A stretch of DNA of 5,856 bases, from NCBI GenBank assembly GCA_947475495.1, contig CANJNX010000065.1, forward strand, positions 1 to 5,856. Direction: 5' to 3'. The translations under genes and the position numbers were made by a program. The notes beneath the pieces are model-generated. The model made no database searches, had not been told where the DNA came from, and saw nothing but the letters and a program-made list of their open reading frames with translations. This DNA is from Comamonadaceae bacterium. GTDB taxonomy: Bacteria; Pseudomonadota; Gammaproteobacteria; Burkholderiales; Burkholderiaceae_C. This document shows, piece after piece, positions 1-5,856 of the stretch (positions are counted from its first letter, which is position 1; every line of letters begins with the position of its first letter).

Positions 1-1808
1 CCAACGCAACAGTTCAAGGTGAAAAGTGCCGTTTAACAATTGATCTGGTCGCGATGTCAGGCGGCTGGACGCCCACGGTGCACCTGAGCTCACACCGCAA
101 CGTCAAACCCATTTACCGCAGGGATATCGCGTGTTTTGTCCCTGGCGCTTTTGATCGCGCTCAGTTTGGAGCGGGCTCGATGGTGGGCGAACAAACCTGG
201 GCTGGCGCAATTCAATCCGGTTGGCTTGCCGGTGCGCAAGCGGCTGGCGTTTTGGGACGCCAAGCCGCTGGGTCAGCCCCTGAGATGGACGACGCCACGT
301 CCATGGCTTTTGTTCCTGCCGGCCCCCTGCGCGGCGCGAATTCCAAAGGCAAAGCCTTTATTGATTTTCAAAACGATGTCACCGTCTCCGATATCGAATT
401 GGCGCACCGCGAAGGCTACCAATCGGTAGAGCATCTCAAGCGTTACACCACCTCTGGCATGGGAACCGACCAAGGCAAGACGTCGAACTTGAACGCCTTA
501 ACCCTGATGGCCGCCCAACGCGAGATGGATATCTCTGCCGTTGGAACCACCACATTTCGCCCGCCCTACACCCCGGCCTCCTTGGGCGCCTTGGCTGGTC
601 GCAATGTTGGACCGCACTTTCAACCGGAGCGGCGAACATCCATGCACGACTGGCATCTTGCGCATGGCGGCGTCAAGATGGAAGCGGGCTTGTGGTTGCG
701 TCCCCTGTGGTACACCACCCACGGCGCGAGCTTGTCGGAGGCCTACAAAGTGGAGATGGACTTTGTGCGTGAAAAGGTGGGAATCGCTGACACCTCCACC
801 TTGGGGAAAATTGATGTTCAAGGCCCAGATGCTGCAGAGTTTTTAGACCGCGTATATGTCAATGGTTTTTCCAAGCTCGGCGTTGGCAAAGCCCGTTATG
901 GATTCATGCTGCGTGAAGACGGCATCGTGCTAGACGACGGAACAACCAGCCGCATCAGCCCGACCCAGTTCTTTATGACCACCACCACCGCGCAAGCTGC
1001 TCGGGTGATGAGCCACCTGGAGTTTTTATTGCAAGTCGTTTGGCCCGAGTTGCGGGTCACCGTGGCTTCGGTCTCCGACCAATGGGCTGCGATGAGTGTG
1101 GCAGGTCCCGAAGTGCGCAAGGTCTTAGAAGCGGCATTGCCCAGCGTAGATTTCAGTACCGACATTTTCCCCCATATGGGCGTGCTCGACACGGTTGGAA
1201 CCGGCGCGTTGGCTGGTGTGCCTTTGCGCATTCTGCGATTGACTTTTTCAGGCGAATTGGCCTACGAAGTTTTCACACCCACCCACCTGGGTTACCGCGT
1301 TTGGGAACACCTGCTTGCGAGTGGAAAGCCATGGCAACTGCGGCCCTATGGCCTAGAGGCTTTGGGTTCTTTGCGGATTGAAAAAGGCCACGTGGTGGGC
1401 TCGGAAATGGATGGACGCACCACCTTGGATGACCTGGGTATGGGCAAGATGGCCAGCAAACTCAAACCCTTTTGGGGCGGGGCGCTGCGCCAAAGCGACA
1501 ACTTGCAGCGCACCAACCGGCCAACCCTGGTGGGACTGGAGGCCGTTGGCAAAGACGATGCGCCGTCCAACGGTGCGATTTTGTTCTTTGCCGATGATAC
1601 GGTCCAAGGCCACGGCCGCGGTCATATCACCTCCACCACCTTTAGCAAATCCATGGGAAAAGCCATTGGCTTAGGCCTGCTAGAGGGTGGCACGGCCCAC
1701 GTTGGCAAAGAAATTATTGCTGCCTCTCCCACGCAAGGACGCCAGTACCGGCTGCGGGTGGTAGACCCTTGCTTCCTCGATGCAGAAGGAGTGCGTTACC
1801 GTGCTTGA
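1..1808 (+). CDS. soxA: Sarcosine oxidase alpha subunit, 5'-truncated by window edge
   Basis: Alpha subunit of cytoplasmic heterotetrameric sarcosine oxidase, which demethylates sarcosine to glycine and H2O2 and transfers the methyl carbon to tetrahydrofolate. The frame is open from the left edge (first whole codon at 3), giving 601 residues. Family members have about 1000, so roughly the N-terminal 400, including the first dinucleotide-binding region, are missing. The ATG at 54 is internal: upstream codons are open and the segment around AMSGGWTPTVHLSSH (about nt 51-95) belongs to the oxidoreductase domain, ending near nt 250. A linker follows, then the typical FIDFQNDVTVSDIELA (from nt 360) and SGMGTDQGKTSN (from nt 453). 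From about nt 645 (SMHDWHLAHGG) to the stop is the GCV_T/aminomethyltransferase-like folate domain, with DDGTTSR (from nt 936), RLTFSGELAYEV (from nt 1236) and the C-terminal aminomethyltransferase barrel. The stop overlaps soxG by 8 bp. The family identification is firm; the missing N-terminus cannot be judged. Confidence 0.96.
   Translation, partial: NATVQGEKCRLTIDLVAMSGGWTPTVHLSSHRNVKPIYRRDIACFVPGAFDRAQFGAGSMVGEQTWAGAIQSGWLAGAQAAGVLGRQAAGSAPEMDDATSMAFVPAGPLRGANSKGKAFIDFQNDVTVSDIELAHREGYQSVEHLKRYTTSGMGTDQGKTSNLNALTLMAAQREMDISAVGTTTFRPPYTPASLGALAGRNVGPHFQPERRTSMHDWHLAHGGVKMEAGLWLRPLWYTTHGASLSEAYKVEMDFVREKVGIADTSTLGKIDVQGPDAAEFLDRVYVNGFSKLGVGKARYGFMLREDGIVLDDGTTSRISPTQFFMTTTTAQAARVMSHLEFLLQVVWPELRVTVASVSDQWAAMSVAGPEVRKVLEAALPSVDFSTDIFPHMGVLDTVGTGALAGVPLRILRLTFSGELAYEVFTPTHLGYRVWEHLLASGKPWQLRPYGLEALGSLRIEKGHVVGSEMDGRTTLDDLGMGKMASKLKPFWGGALRQSDNLQRTNRPTLVGLEAVGKDDAPSNGAILFFADDTVQGHGRGHITSTTFSKSMGKAIGLGLLEGGTAHVGKEIIAASPTQGRQYRLRVVDPCFLDAEGVRYRA
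1784..1791 (+). promoter_or_regulatory. Ribosome binding site that decides the soxG start
   Basis: AGAAGGAG contains six contiguous bases (AAGGAG) complementary to the 16S rRNA 3' end and lies 9 nt upstream of the GTG at 1801. It is embedded in the last codons of soxA. The alternative ATG at 1780 lies upstream of this site and is preceded by no comparable purine-rich signal. Confidence 0.75.
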
Positions 1809-2403
1809 TTCAACTTTTATTCGCAGCCCCTTTACCGGGCACCATGCCGTTTCGCAGCCGGACAGGCAAGGTCAGGTTCAAGTGCAGCTCAACGCCCACG
1901 TCTTACCCAGCGTGACCCTCATCAGCACGTGGGTGCGTGGAGAAGCCAAACTCCTGGCAACCCTCAAACAGGCATTGCAAGTGTCCATTCCACAGAGCAC
2001 AGGAAAAACAGTGCCCTGTTCACTGGGCTTGTTGATGCGCACCGGGCCGCAAGAACTCATGCTCATTGGCACAAGCGATGAAGACATCCAAACCACCTTG
2101 CGCGCGCATGTCGTCGCCGACGTCGGTTCAATCACCGATTTGAGCCACGCCCGTTGCCGCATCCATGTCAGCGGAGCCAAGGCACGAGAGGCTTTGGGAA
2201 AACTCTTCGCCCTGGATTTTCGCCCTGGCGCATTGACCGTGAACGACATCGCGCTGACAGGCCACCACCACGTTCCATGCACCGTACACCGCTTGGGGGA
2301 TCAGTCGTTTGATCTCTATGTGTTCAGCACCTACGCCTTTGGGCAACTGGAGTCGCTCATTGATGCCTCACGCGAGTTTGGAGTGGAATTAAGTCTAAAT
2401 TAA
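1801..2403 (+). CDS. soxG: Sarcosine oxidase gamma subunit
   Basis: Gamma subunit of heterotetrameric sarcosine oxidase, 200 residues from the GTG at 1801, which is normal for the family. I prefer this GTG over the in-frame ATG at 1780. A strong Shine-Dalgarno (AGAAGGAG, 1784-1791) sits 9 nt before the GTG, and the ATG would place that signal inside the coding region. Diagnostic blocks are DLSHARCRIHVSG (residues about 113-125), LDFRPG (138-143), TGHHHVPCTVHRLG (153-166) and FDLYVFSTYAFGQLESL (170-186). The fold resembles the aminomethyltransferase/YgfZ group and the subunit packs against alpha; no catalytic residues are assigned to it. The start overlaps the soxA stop by 8 bp (GTGCTTGA), so translation is probably coupled to soxA. 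It is the last sox gene here, consistent with the usual B-D-A-G order. The function call is firm; the start choice is an inference from the ribosome binding site. Confidence 0.94.
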   Translation: MLDSTFIRSPFTGHHAVSQPDRQGQVQVQLNAHVLPSVTLISTWVRGEAKLLATLKQALQVSIPQSTGKTVPCSLGLLMRTGPQELMLIGTSDEDIQTTLRAHVVADVGSITDLSHARCRIHVSGAKAREALGKLFALDFRPGALTVNDIALTGHHHVPCTVHRLGDQSFDLYVFSTYAFGQLESLIDASREFGVELSLN

Positions 2404-2469
2404 GACAGCCAACGCATCCCTCTAATTCCCTTTAAGATGGCGGACAGTTTCACGCTACCTAAAGTAAAT
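2404..2469. other. Short intergenic gap between soxG and the efflux genes
   Basis: This 66-bp AT-richer gap separates the soxG stop from the preferred adaptor start (33 bp if the ATG at 2437 is used). I see no GC-rich hairpin followed by a T-run, so there is no clear intrinsic terminator for the sox operon. The only promoter-like element is a TAAGAT (2433-2438) that could pass for a weak -10, with no well-spaced -35. Read-through from the sox genes into the efflux genes is therefore possible but unproven. Confidence 0.5.
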
Positions 2470-3702
2470 ATGACAATGTCGTTGGTTTCACGCTGTTTTC
2501 TAGGTGCGGTCGTCACCATCCTCCTCGTTGCTTGCTCAGAAAAAAAAGAAACTGAAACATCCGCGTCAGTTTCCGCACCTGCGCCCAGCGCGTCAAGTGC
2601 TTCTGCACCCGCTCCCAACCCAGCCTCAGGCGCTTCCGCTGCTGCCCCACCAGGCCCTCCCGTGAGCATTACCACGGCCAAAGCAGAAGAGCGCGACATG
2701 GCCGTCGTATTGAAAGCCACTGGCACGGTGATGCCCTTAACCAGCGTCGATGTCAAAGCCCAGGCCAGCACCTTGGTCAAAACGGTACATATCAAAGAGG
2801 GACAGTTTGTCAAAGCGGGGGACCTGATGTTCACCTTGGATGCCCGAAGCGATGAGGCCAATGTCGCCAAAGCACGTGCCCAATTGGCCAAAGACCAAGC
2901 CACCTTGGCCGATGCCCAGCGTCAATTTAAACGATCACAGCAACTTTTTGCGCAAAATTTTATTTCCCAAGGTGCGGTTGACACCACCCAAGCCGTTGTA
3001 GAAGCCGCCACAGCGACTGTTGCCGCGGATCAGGCTGCAATTGATGCCGCTCGCGTGGCATTGTCATACGCCCAAGTGCGGGCGCCCCATTCTGGGCGAG
3101 CGGGAGCTATCAGCGTGTCCTCAGGGAGCGCCGTCCAAAGCAATGCCAGCACCTTAGTAACCATCACCCAACTCGACCCCATCGCCGTGGGCTTTAGCCT
3201 ACCGCAACGTAACTTGGTTGATGCAATCGCAGCGCTCAAAGATGGAGGCGCGAGCGTGACTGCCACATTGGCCGATAACGGGGGCAGCTTCAAGGGCAAA
3301 CTGAAATTCGTGGATAACACCGTGGACGCGGCCTCAGGCGCCGTCAAGGCCAAAGCCGTTTTCGCTAATAAAGAAGAGCGCTTGTGGCCTGGCGCTTTTG
3401 TTGAAATCTCACAAACCGTCAGCACCCTCAAAGAAGCCGTGATCGTTCCGCAAGCTGCGATCATTCAAGGCGCGCGCGGAACAATTGTGTATGTGGTCGA
3501 AGATGGCAAGGCCGTCATGCGCCCCATCAAACAGCTCATGGGACAAAACGGCGAAGCTGCTGTCACGGGGCTCAAAGCGGGTGAAACCGTTGTCTTGGAT
3601 GGCAAGCAAAATGTTCGTCCTGGCTCGGTGGTCGTCGAGCGGGCTAAAGATCCCAAGGCCAACGCCCCCGCAGGCGTGGCATCTGGCAGCCGCGCACCAT
3701 GA
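2470..3702 (+). CDS. RND efflux periplasmic adaptor lipoprotein (membrane fusion protein, MdtA/AcrA-like)
   Basis: Periplasmic adaptor that links an inner-membrane RND pump to an outer-membrane channel. With the ATG at 2470 it has 410 residues, usual for the family. The N-terminus is a lipoprotein signal: MTMSLVSR, a hydrophobic core, then lipobox LVAC with the acylated Cys at residue 22. An Ala/Ser/Pro-rich tether covers about residues 27-65. Next come the first half of the lipoyl domain (HIKEGQFVKAGDLMFTLDAR, about 107-126), an alpha-helical hairpin rich in Ala, Gln and Lys (about 127-198), the second lipoyl half (YAQVRAPHSGRAG, about 200-212), a beta-barrel (about 230-315, ending near LWPGAFVEI) and the membrane-proximal domain (VIVPQAAIIQG onward). 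The in-frame ATGs at 2437 and 2476 are alternatives. No site has a good Shine-Dalgarno; 2470 or 2476 gives the most typical short signal peptide, without the acidic residue added by 2437. The stop overlaps the RND pump start. The transported substrate cannot be read from the sequence. Confidence 0.93.
   Translation: MTMSLVSRCFLGAVVTILLVACSEKKETETSASVSAPAPSASSASAPAPNPASGASAAAPPGPPVSITTAKAEERDMAVVLKATGTVMPLTSVDVKAQASTLVKTVHIKEGQFVKAGDLMFTLDARSDEANVAKARAQLAKDQATLADAQRQFKRSQQLFAQNFISQGAVDTTQAVVEAATATVAADQAAIDAARVALSYAQVRAPHSGRAGAISVSSGSAVQSNASTLVTITQLDPIAVGFSLPQRNLVDAIAALKDGGASVTATLADNGGSFKGKLKFVDNTVDAASGAVKAKAVFANKEERLWPGAFVEISQTVSTLKEAVIVPQAAIIQGARGTIVYVVEDGKAVMRPIKQLMGQNGEAAVTGLKAGETVVLDGKQNVRPGSVVVERAKDPKANAPAGVASGSRAP
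3699..3702 (+). promoter_or_regulatory. ATGA stop/start overlap coupling adaptor and pump
   Basis: The adaptor's TGA (3700-3702) shares three bases with the pump's ATG (3699-3701). The 20 nt upstream show no purine-rich Shine-Dalgarno, so the pump is probably translated by termination-reinitiation after the adaptor. That would help keep the two partners in balance. The overlap is seen directly; the coupling is inferred. Confidence 0.75.
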
Positions 3703-5856
3703 ATTTCTCCGAATTATTTATCCGCCGTCCAGTGATGACGGTGCTGCTCAACGTCGCCATTGTTGGAGCGGGTGTCATTGGTTTGCAGAAAATTCCTGTG
3801 GCTGCACTTCCAAGTTACGACACCCCCATCATCAACGTATCGGCTTCCTTGCCCGGCGCCAATCCGGAAACCATGGCCAGTTCGGTGGCTTTGCCCTTGG
3901 AAAAGCAGTTTCAAACGGTACCGGGTCTCAAAACGATTAGCTCCACCAGTACGCTCGGTAGCACTTCCCTGACCTTAGAGTTTGAGGAAGGGCGCAATAT
4001 TGATGCTGCAGCGGTTGACGTTCAAGCCGCCCTTTTGCGCGCGCAACGCTCCTTGCCGCAAGACATGACTTCGCCTCCTGCGTACCGCAAGGTCAACCCT
4101 GCGGATGCACCGGTGCTTTTGATTTCCCTGACCTCTCCCTCACTGACCCCGGCAGACTTGCAAGACTACGCTGAGCATTTAATTTCTCCCACCTTGTCCA
4201 CGATTGACGGTGTGGCACAAGTCAACATTTACGGCTCTAAACGCTTCGCAGTGCGTGTACGCGTGCAACCGTCCGCACTGGTGGCCCGCAATATTGGCTT
4301 AGACGAAGTCAGTGCGGCGCTGCGCGCTGCCAACGTCAACACGCCCGTGGGAACCCTTGAAGGCCCCAAGCAGACCTTGGTGTTGCAAGCCAATCGCCAA
4401 CTCAAAAATGCCGCCGATTTTTCGAATCTGATCATCAGCAACAAGGGTGGCACACCAGTTCGTCTGCGCGATGTGGCCAAGGTAGAAAACAGCATTGAAA
4501 CGCTCAAAAGCTGGGCGACCTTTAATGGTGAAAACTCCATCACCTTGGCCATCCAGCGCCAACCTGGCGCCAATACGGTGCGGGTGGTGGACTCCATTCG
4601 TGCCGCGCTGCCTGCCTTGCAAAGCCAAATGCCGCAATCGATCAGCCTCACGCCCATTAACGACCGCTCCCTGTCCGTGCGCGAAGCCTTGCACGATGTC
4701 ACCCTGACCTTGATGGGGACGATTGCCTTGGTGGTATTGGTGATCTTTTTGTTTCTGCGCCGATTTGTCGCCACCGTCATTCCAACGCTTTCCTTGCCTA
4801 TTTCTTTGATGGGTGCGGTGGCACTTTTGTGGGGGATGTCTTACAGCTTAGACAATATTTCCCTCCTGGGCCTCACGCTTGCGGTCGGTTTGGTGGTTGA
4901 CGATGCGATTGTGGTTTTAGAAAACATCATTCGCCATGTTGAAGACGGGGAAGACCCGTTTCAGGCGGCCTTGGTGGGTGCGCGCGAAGTCGGATTCACC
5001 ATTGTTTCCATTTCAACGTCTTTGATTGCGGTTTTCATTCCTATTTTCTTCATGCCAGGCGTCATCGGATTGCTGTTCCATGAGTTTGCTGTGGTCGTGG
5101 GTTTAGCGATTGTGGTGTCTGCTTTTGTCTCGCTGACCTTGGTCCCCATGTTGGCCAGCCGGTTCTTGAGCGATGAGGCCCATAAAAAACCACCGGGCTC
5201 CTTGGTCCGCTTATTTGAGCGTGCATTTGACAAAACATTGGCCGCATACACGCGCGTTTTAGATTTGGCACTGAGCCATCGCAAGTTCATTTTGCTTCTT
5301 GCTGCAAGTACCTTTGTAGCCACCTTTTGGTTAGTCAGCGTTATTCCCAAGGGGTTTTTTCCCGAAGAGGATATTGGCCAAATTCAGGTATCTACCGAGG
5401 CCAACGAAGACATTTCATTTGCGGCCATGGTGCAGCTCCAAGAGCGCGCAGCCGCCATTATTCGAGCTGATGCGAACGTCAAAGCGGTGAATTCTTTCAA
5501 TGGCGGCTTAGGGGGGCAAAATTCAGGGCGCATGTTCATTACGCTGCATCCCAGCAGCGAACGCCAGCCCATCAAACAAGTAATTGAAAATTTACGCAAG
5601 AAACTCCGGGGGGTCGCAGGGATCAATGTGTTTATGCGCCCAGTGCAAAACCTGCAACTCGGAGGACGCCAAAGCAAAGCCCAGTACCAGTACATTTTGC
5701 AAAGTGTGAAGGCCGATGAATTGAGCAGTTGGGCCACCAAGTTGCAAGAAAAACTCCGTGCCGACCCCTTGTTTCGCGATGTGACCAGCGATTCGCAGTT
5801 ACGCGGTCTGCAAGCGCAACTCAAAATTGACCGCGACATGGCCAACACGCTGGGCG
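3699..5856 (+). CDS. RND-family inner-membrane efflux pump (HAE1, MdtC/MdtB-like), 3'-truncated by window edge
   Basis: Proton-driven inner-membrane pump of a tripartite efflux complex, partner of the adaptor just upstream. The frame is open without a stop from the ATG at 3699 to the right edge, giving 719 residues of an expected 1030-1060. The start MNFSELFIRRPVMTVLLNVA is the typical RND N-terminus with TM1 (about residues 11-29). The first porter region contains VSASLPGANPETMASSVA and YRKVNPADAPVLLISLTS, both strongly reminiscent of E. coli MdtC from memory. TM2-TM6 span about residues 336-487. TM4 carries GLVVDDAIVVLENI with Asp401-Asp402, matching the AcrB Asp407/Asp408 proton-relay pair. 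TM5-TM6 follow, with MPGVIGLLFHEFAVVVG between them. TM7 (about 529-548) leads into IPKGFFPEEDIGQ and the second porter region. TM8-TM12, including the relay Lys on TM10 (AcrB Lys940), lie outside the window. HAE1 membership is firm; substrate range and MdtB versus MdtC type are not determinable here. Confidence 0.96.
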   Translation, partial: MNFSELFIRRPVMTVLLNVAIVGAGVIGLQKIPVAALPSYDTPIINVSASLPGANPETMASSVALPLEKQFQTVPGLKTISSTSTLGSTSLTLEFEEGRNIDAAAVDVQAALLRAQRSLPQDMTSPPAYRKVNPADAPVLLISLTSPSLTPADLQDYAEHLISPTLSTIDGVAQVNIYGSKRFAVRVRVQPSALVARNIGLDEVSAALRAANVNTPVGTLEGPKQTLVLQANRQLKNAADFSNLIISNKGGTPVRLRDVAKVENSIETLKSWATFNGENSITLAIQRQPGANTVRVVDSIRAALPALQSQMPQSISLTPINDRSLSVREALHDVTLTLMGTIALVVLVIFLFLRRFVATVIPTLSLPISLMGAVALLWGMSYSLDNISLLGLTLAVGLVVDDAIVVLENIIRHVEDGEDPFQAALVGAREVGFTIVSISTSLIAVFIPIFFMPGVIGLLFHEFAVVVGLAIVVSAFVSLTLVPMLASRFLSDEAHKKPPGSLVRLFERAFDKTLAAYTRVLDLALSHRKFILLLAASTFVATFWLVSVIPKGFFPEEDIGQIQVSTEANEDISFAAMVQLQERAAAIIRADANVKAVNSFNGGLGGQNSGRMFITLHPSSERQPIKQVIENLRKKLRGVAGINVFMRPVQNLQLGGRQSKAQYQYILQSVKADELSSWATKLQEKLRADPLFRDVTSDSQLRGLQAQLKIDRDMANTLG

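Noticed and set aside
139..160. A 12-base word (CCTGGCGCTTTT) shared with the adaptor gene near 3389-3400
   Set aside because: It is an isolated two-copy match in unrelated coding sequence with no extended repeat or flanking structure, so I take it as chance.
2433..2438. TAAGAT as a -10 box for the efflux genes
   Set aside because: It matches four of six consensus bases, but no acceptable -35 lies 16-18 nt upstream. The nearest TTAAGA is 27 nt away. It is too weak to list as a promoter.
2400..2903. Minus-strand ORF of 167 codons opposite soxG's end and the adaptor's N-terminal part
   Set aside because: It mirrors the Ala/Ser/Pro-rich adaptor segment, its translation is low-complexity Ala/Gly/Leu with no recognisable domain, and the plus-strand frame is a clear family member.
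4229..4780. Minus-strand ORF of 183 codons inside the RND pump gene
   Set aside because: It lies wholly opposite a well-conserved RND coding region, and its basic Arg/Thr/Ser-rich translation resembles no family. It is a shadow ORF. The same applies to the minus-strand ORFs at 4961-5350 and 5384-5848.
5346..5363. CCCAAGGGG followed by TTTTTT, resembling a terminator
   Set aside because: The would-be stem is only three base pairs with a two-base loop, and the bases encode the conserved RND motif PKGFFPEED.

Overview
The window is a compact, all plus-strand stretch of bacterial chromosome carrying two neighbouring transcription-unit fragments. Protein signatures and the moderately GC-rich composition point to a Gram-negative proteobacterium. 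A betaproteobacterium of the Burkholderiales (Comamonadaceae-like) is my best guess, but this is inference only, since no rRNA or other phylogenetic marker is present.

Region 1 (1-2403) is the 3' part of a heterotetrameric sarcosine oxidase operon. It holds the C-terminal ~600 residues of the alpha subunit (soxA, entering from the left edge) and the complete gamma subunit (soxG), whose GTG start overlaps the soxA stop by 8 bp. In the usual soxB-soxD-soxA-soxG order, soxB and soxD would lie just left of the window. The enzyme oxidatively demethylates sarcosine to glycine in the cytoplasm. It yields H2O2 and a one-carbon unit that is passed to tetrahydrofolate.

Region 2 (2404-2469) is a short gap with no convincing terminator or promoter.

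Region 3 (2470-5856) holds the first two genes of an RND-type tripartite efflux system. The first is a complete lipoprotein periplasmic adaptor (membrane fusion protein, MdtA/AcrA-like). The second is the N-terminal ~719 residues of an inner-membrane HAE1-family RND pump, closest by eye to MdtC/MdtB. The two are joined by an ATGA stop/start overlap. The pump gene has no stop inside the window and runs off the right edge, so it is easily missed when only closed ORFs are considered. An outer-membrane channel or a second RND subunit may follow downstream.

The sarcosine oxidase genes and the efflux genes do not obviously share a pathway and are probably only neighbours. I found no mobile element, CRISPR array, RNA gene or previously undescribed system. 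The long minus-strand ORFs are shadows of these four genes.
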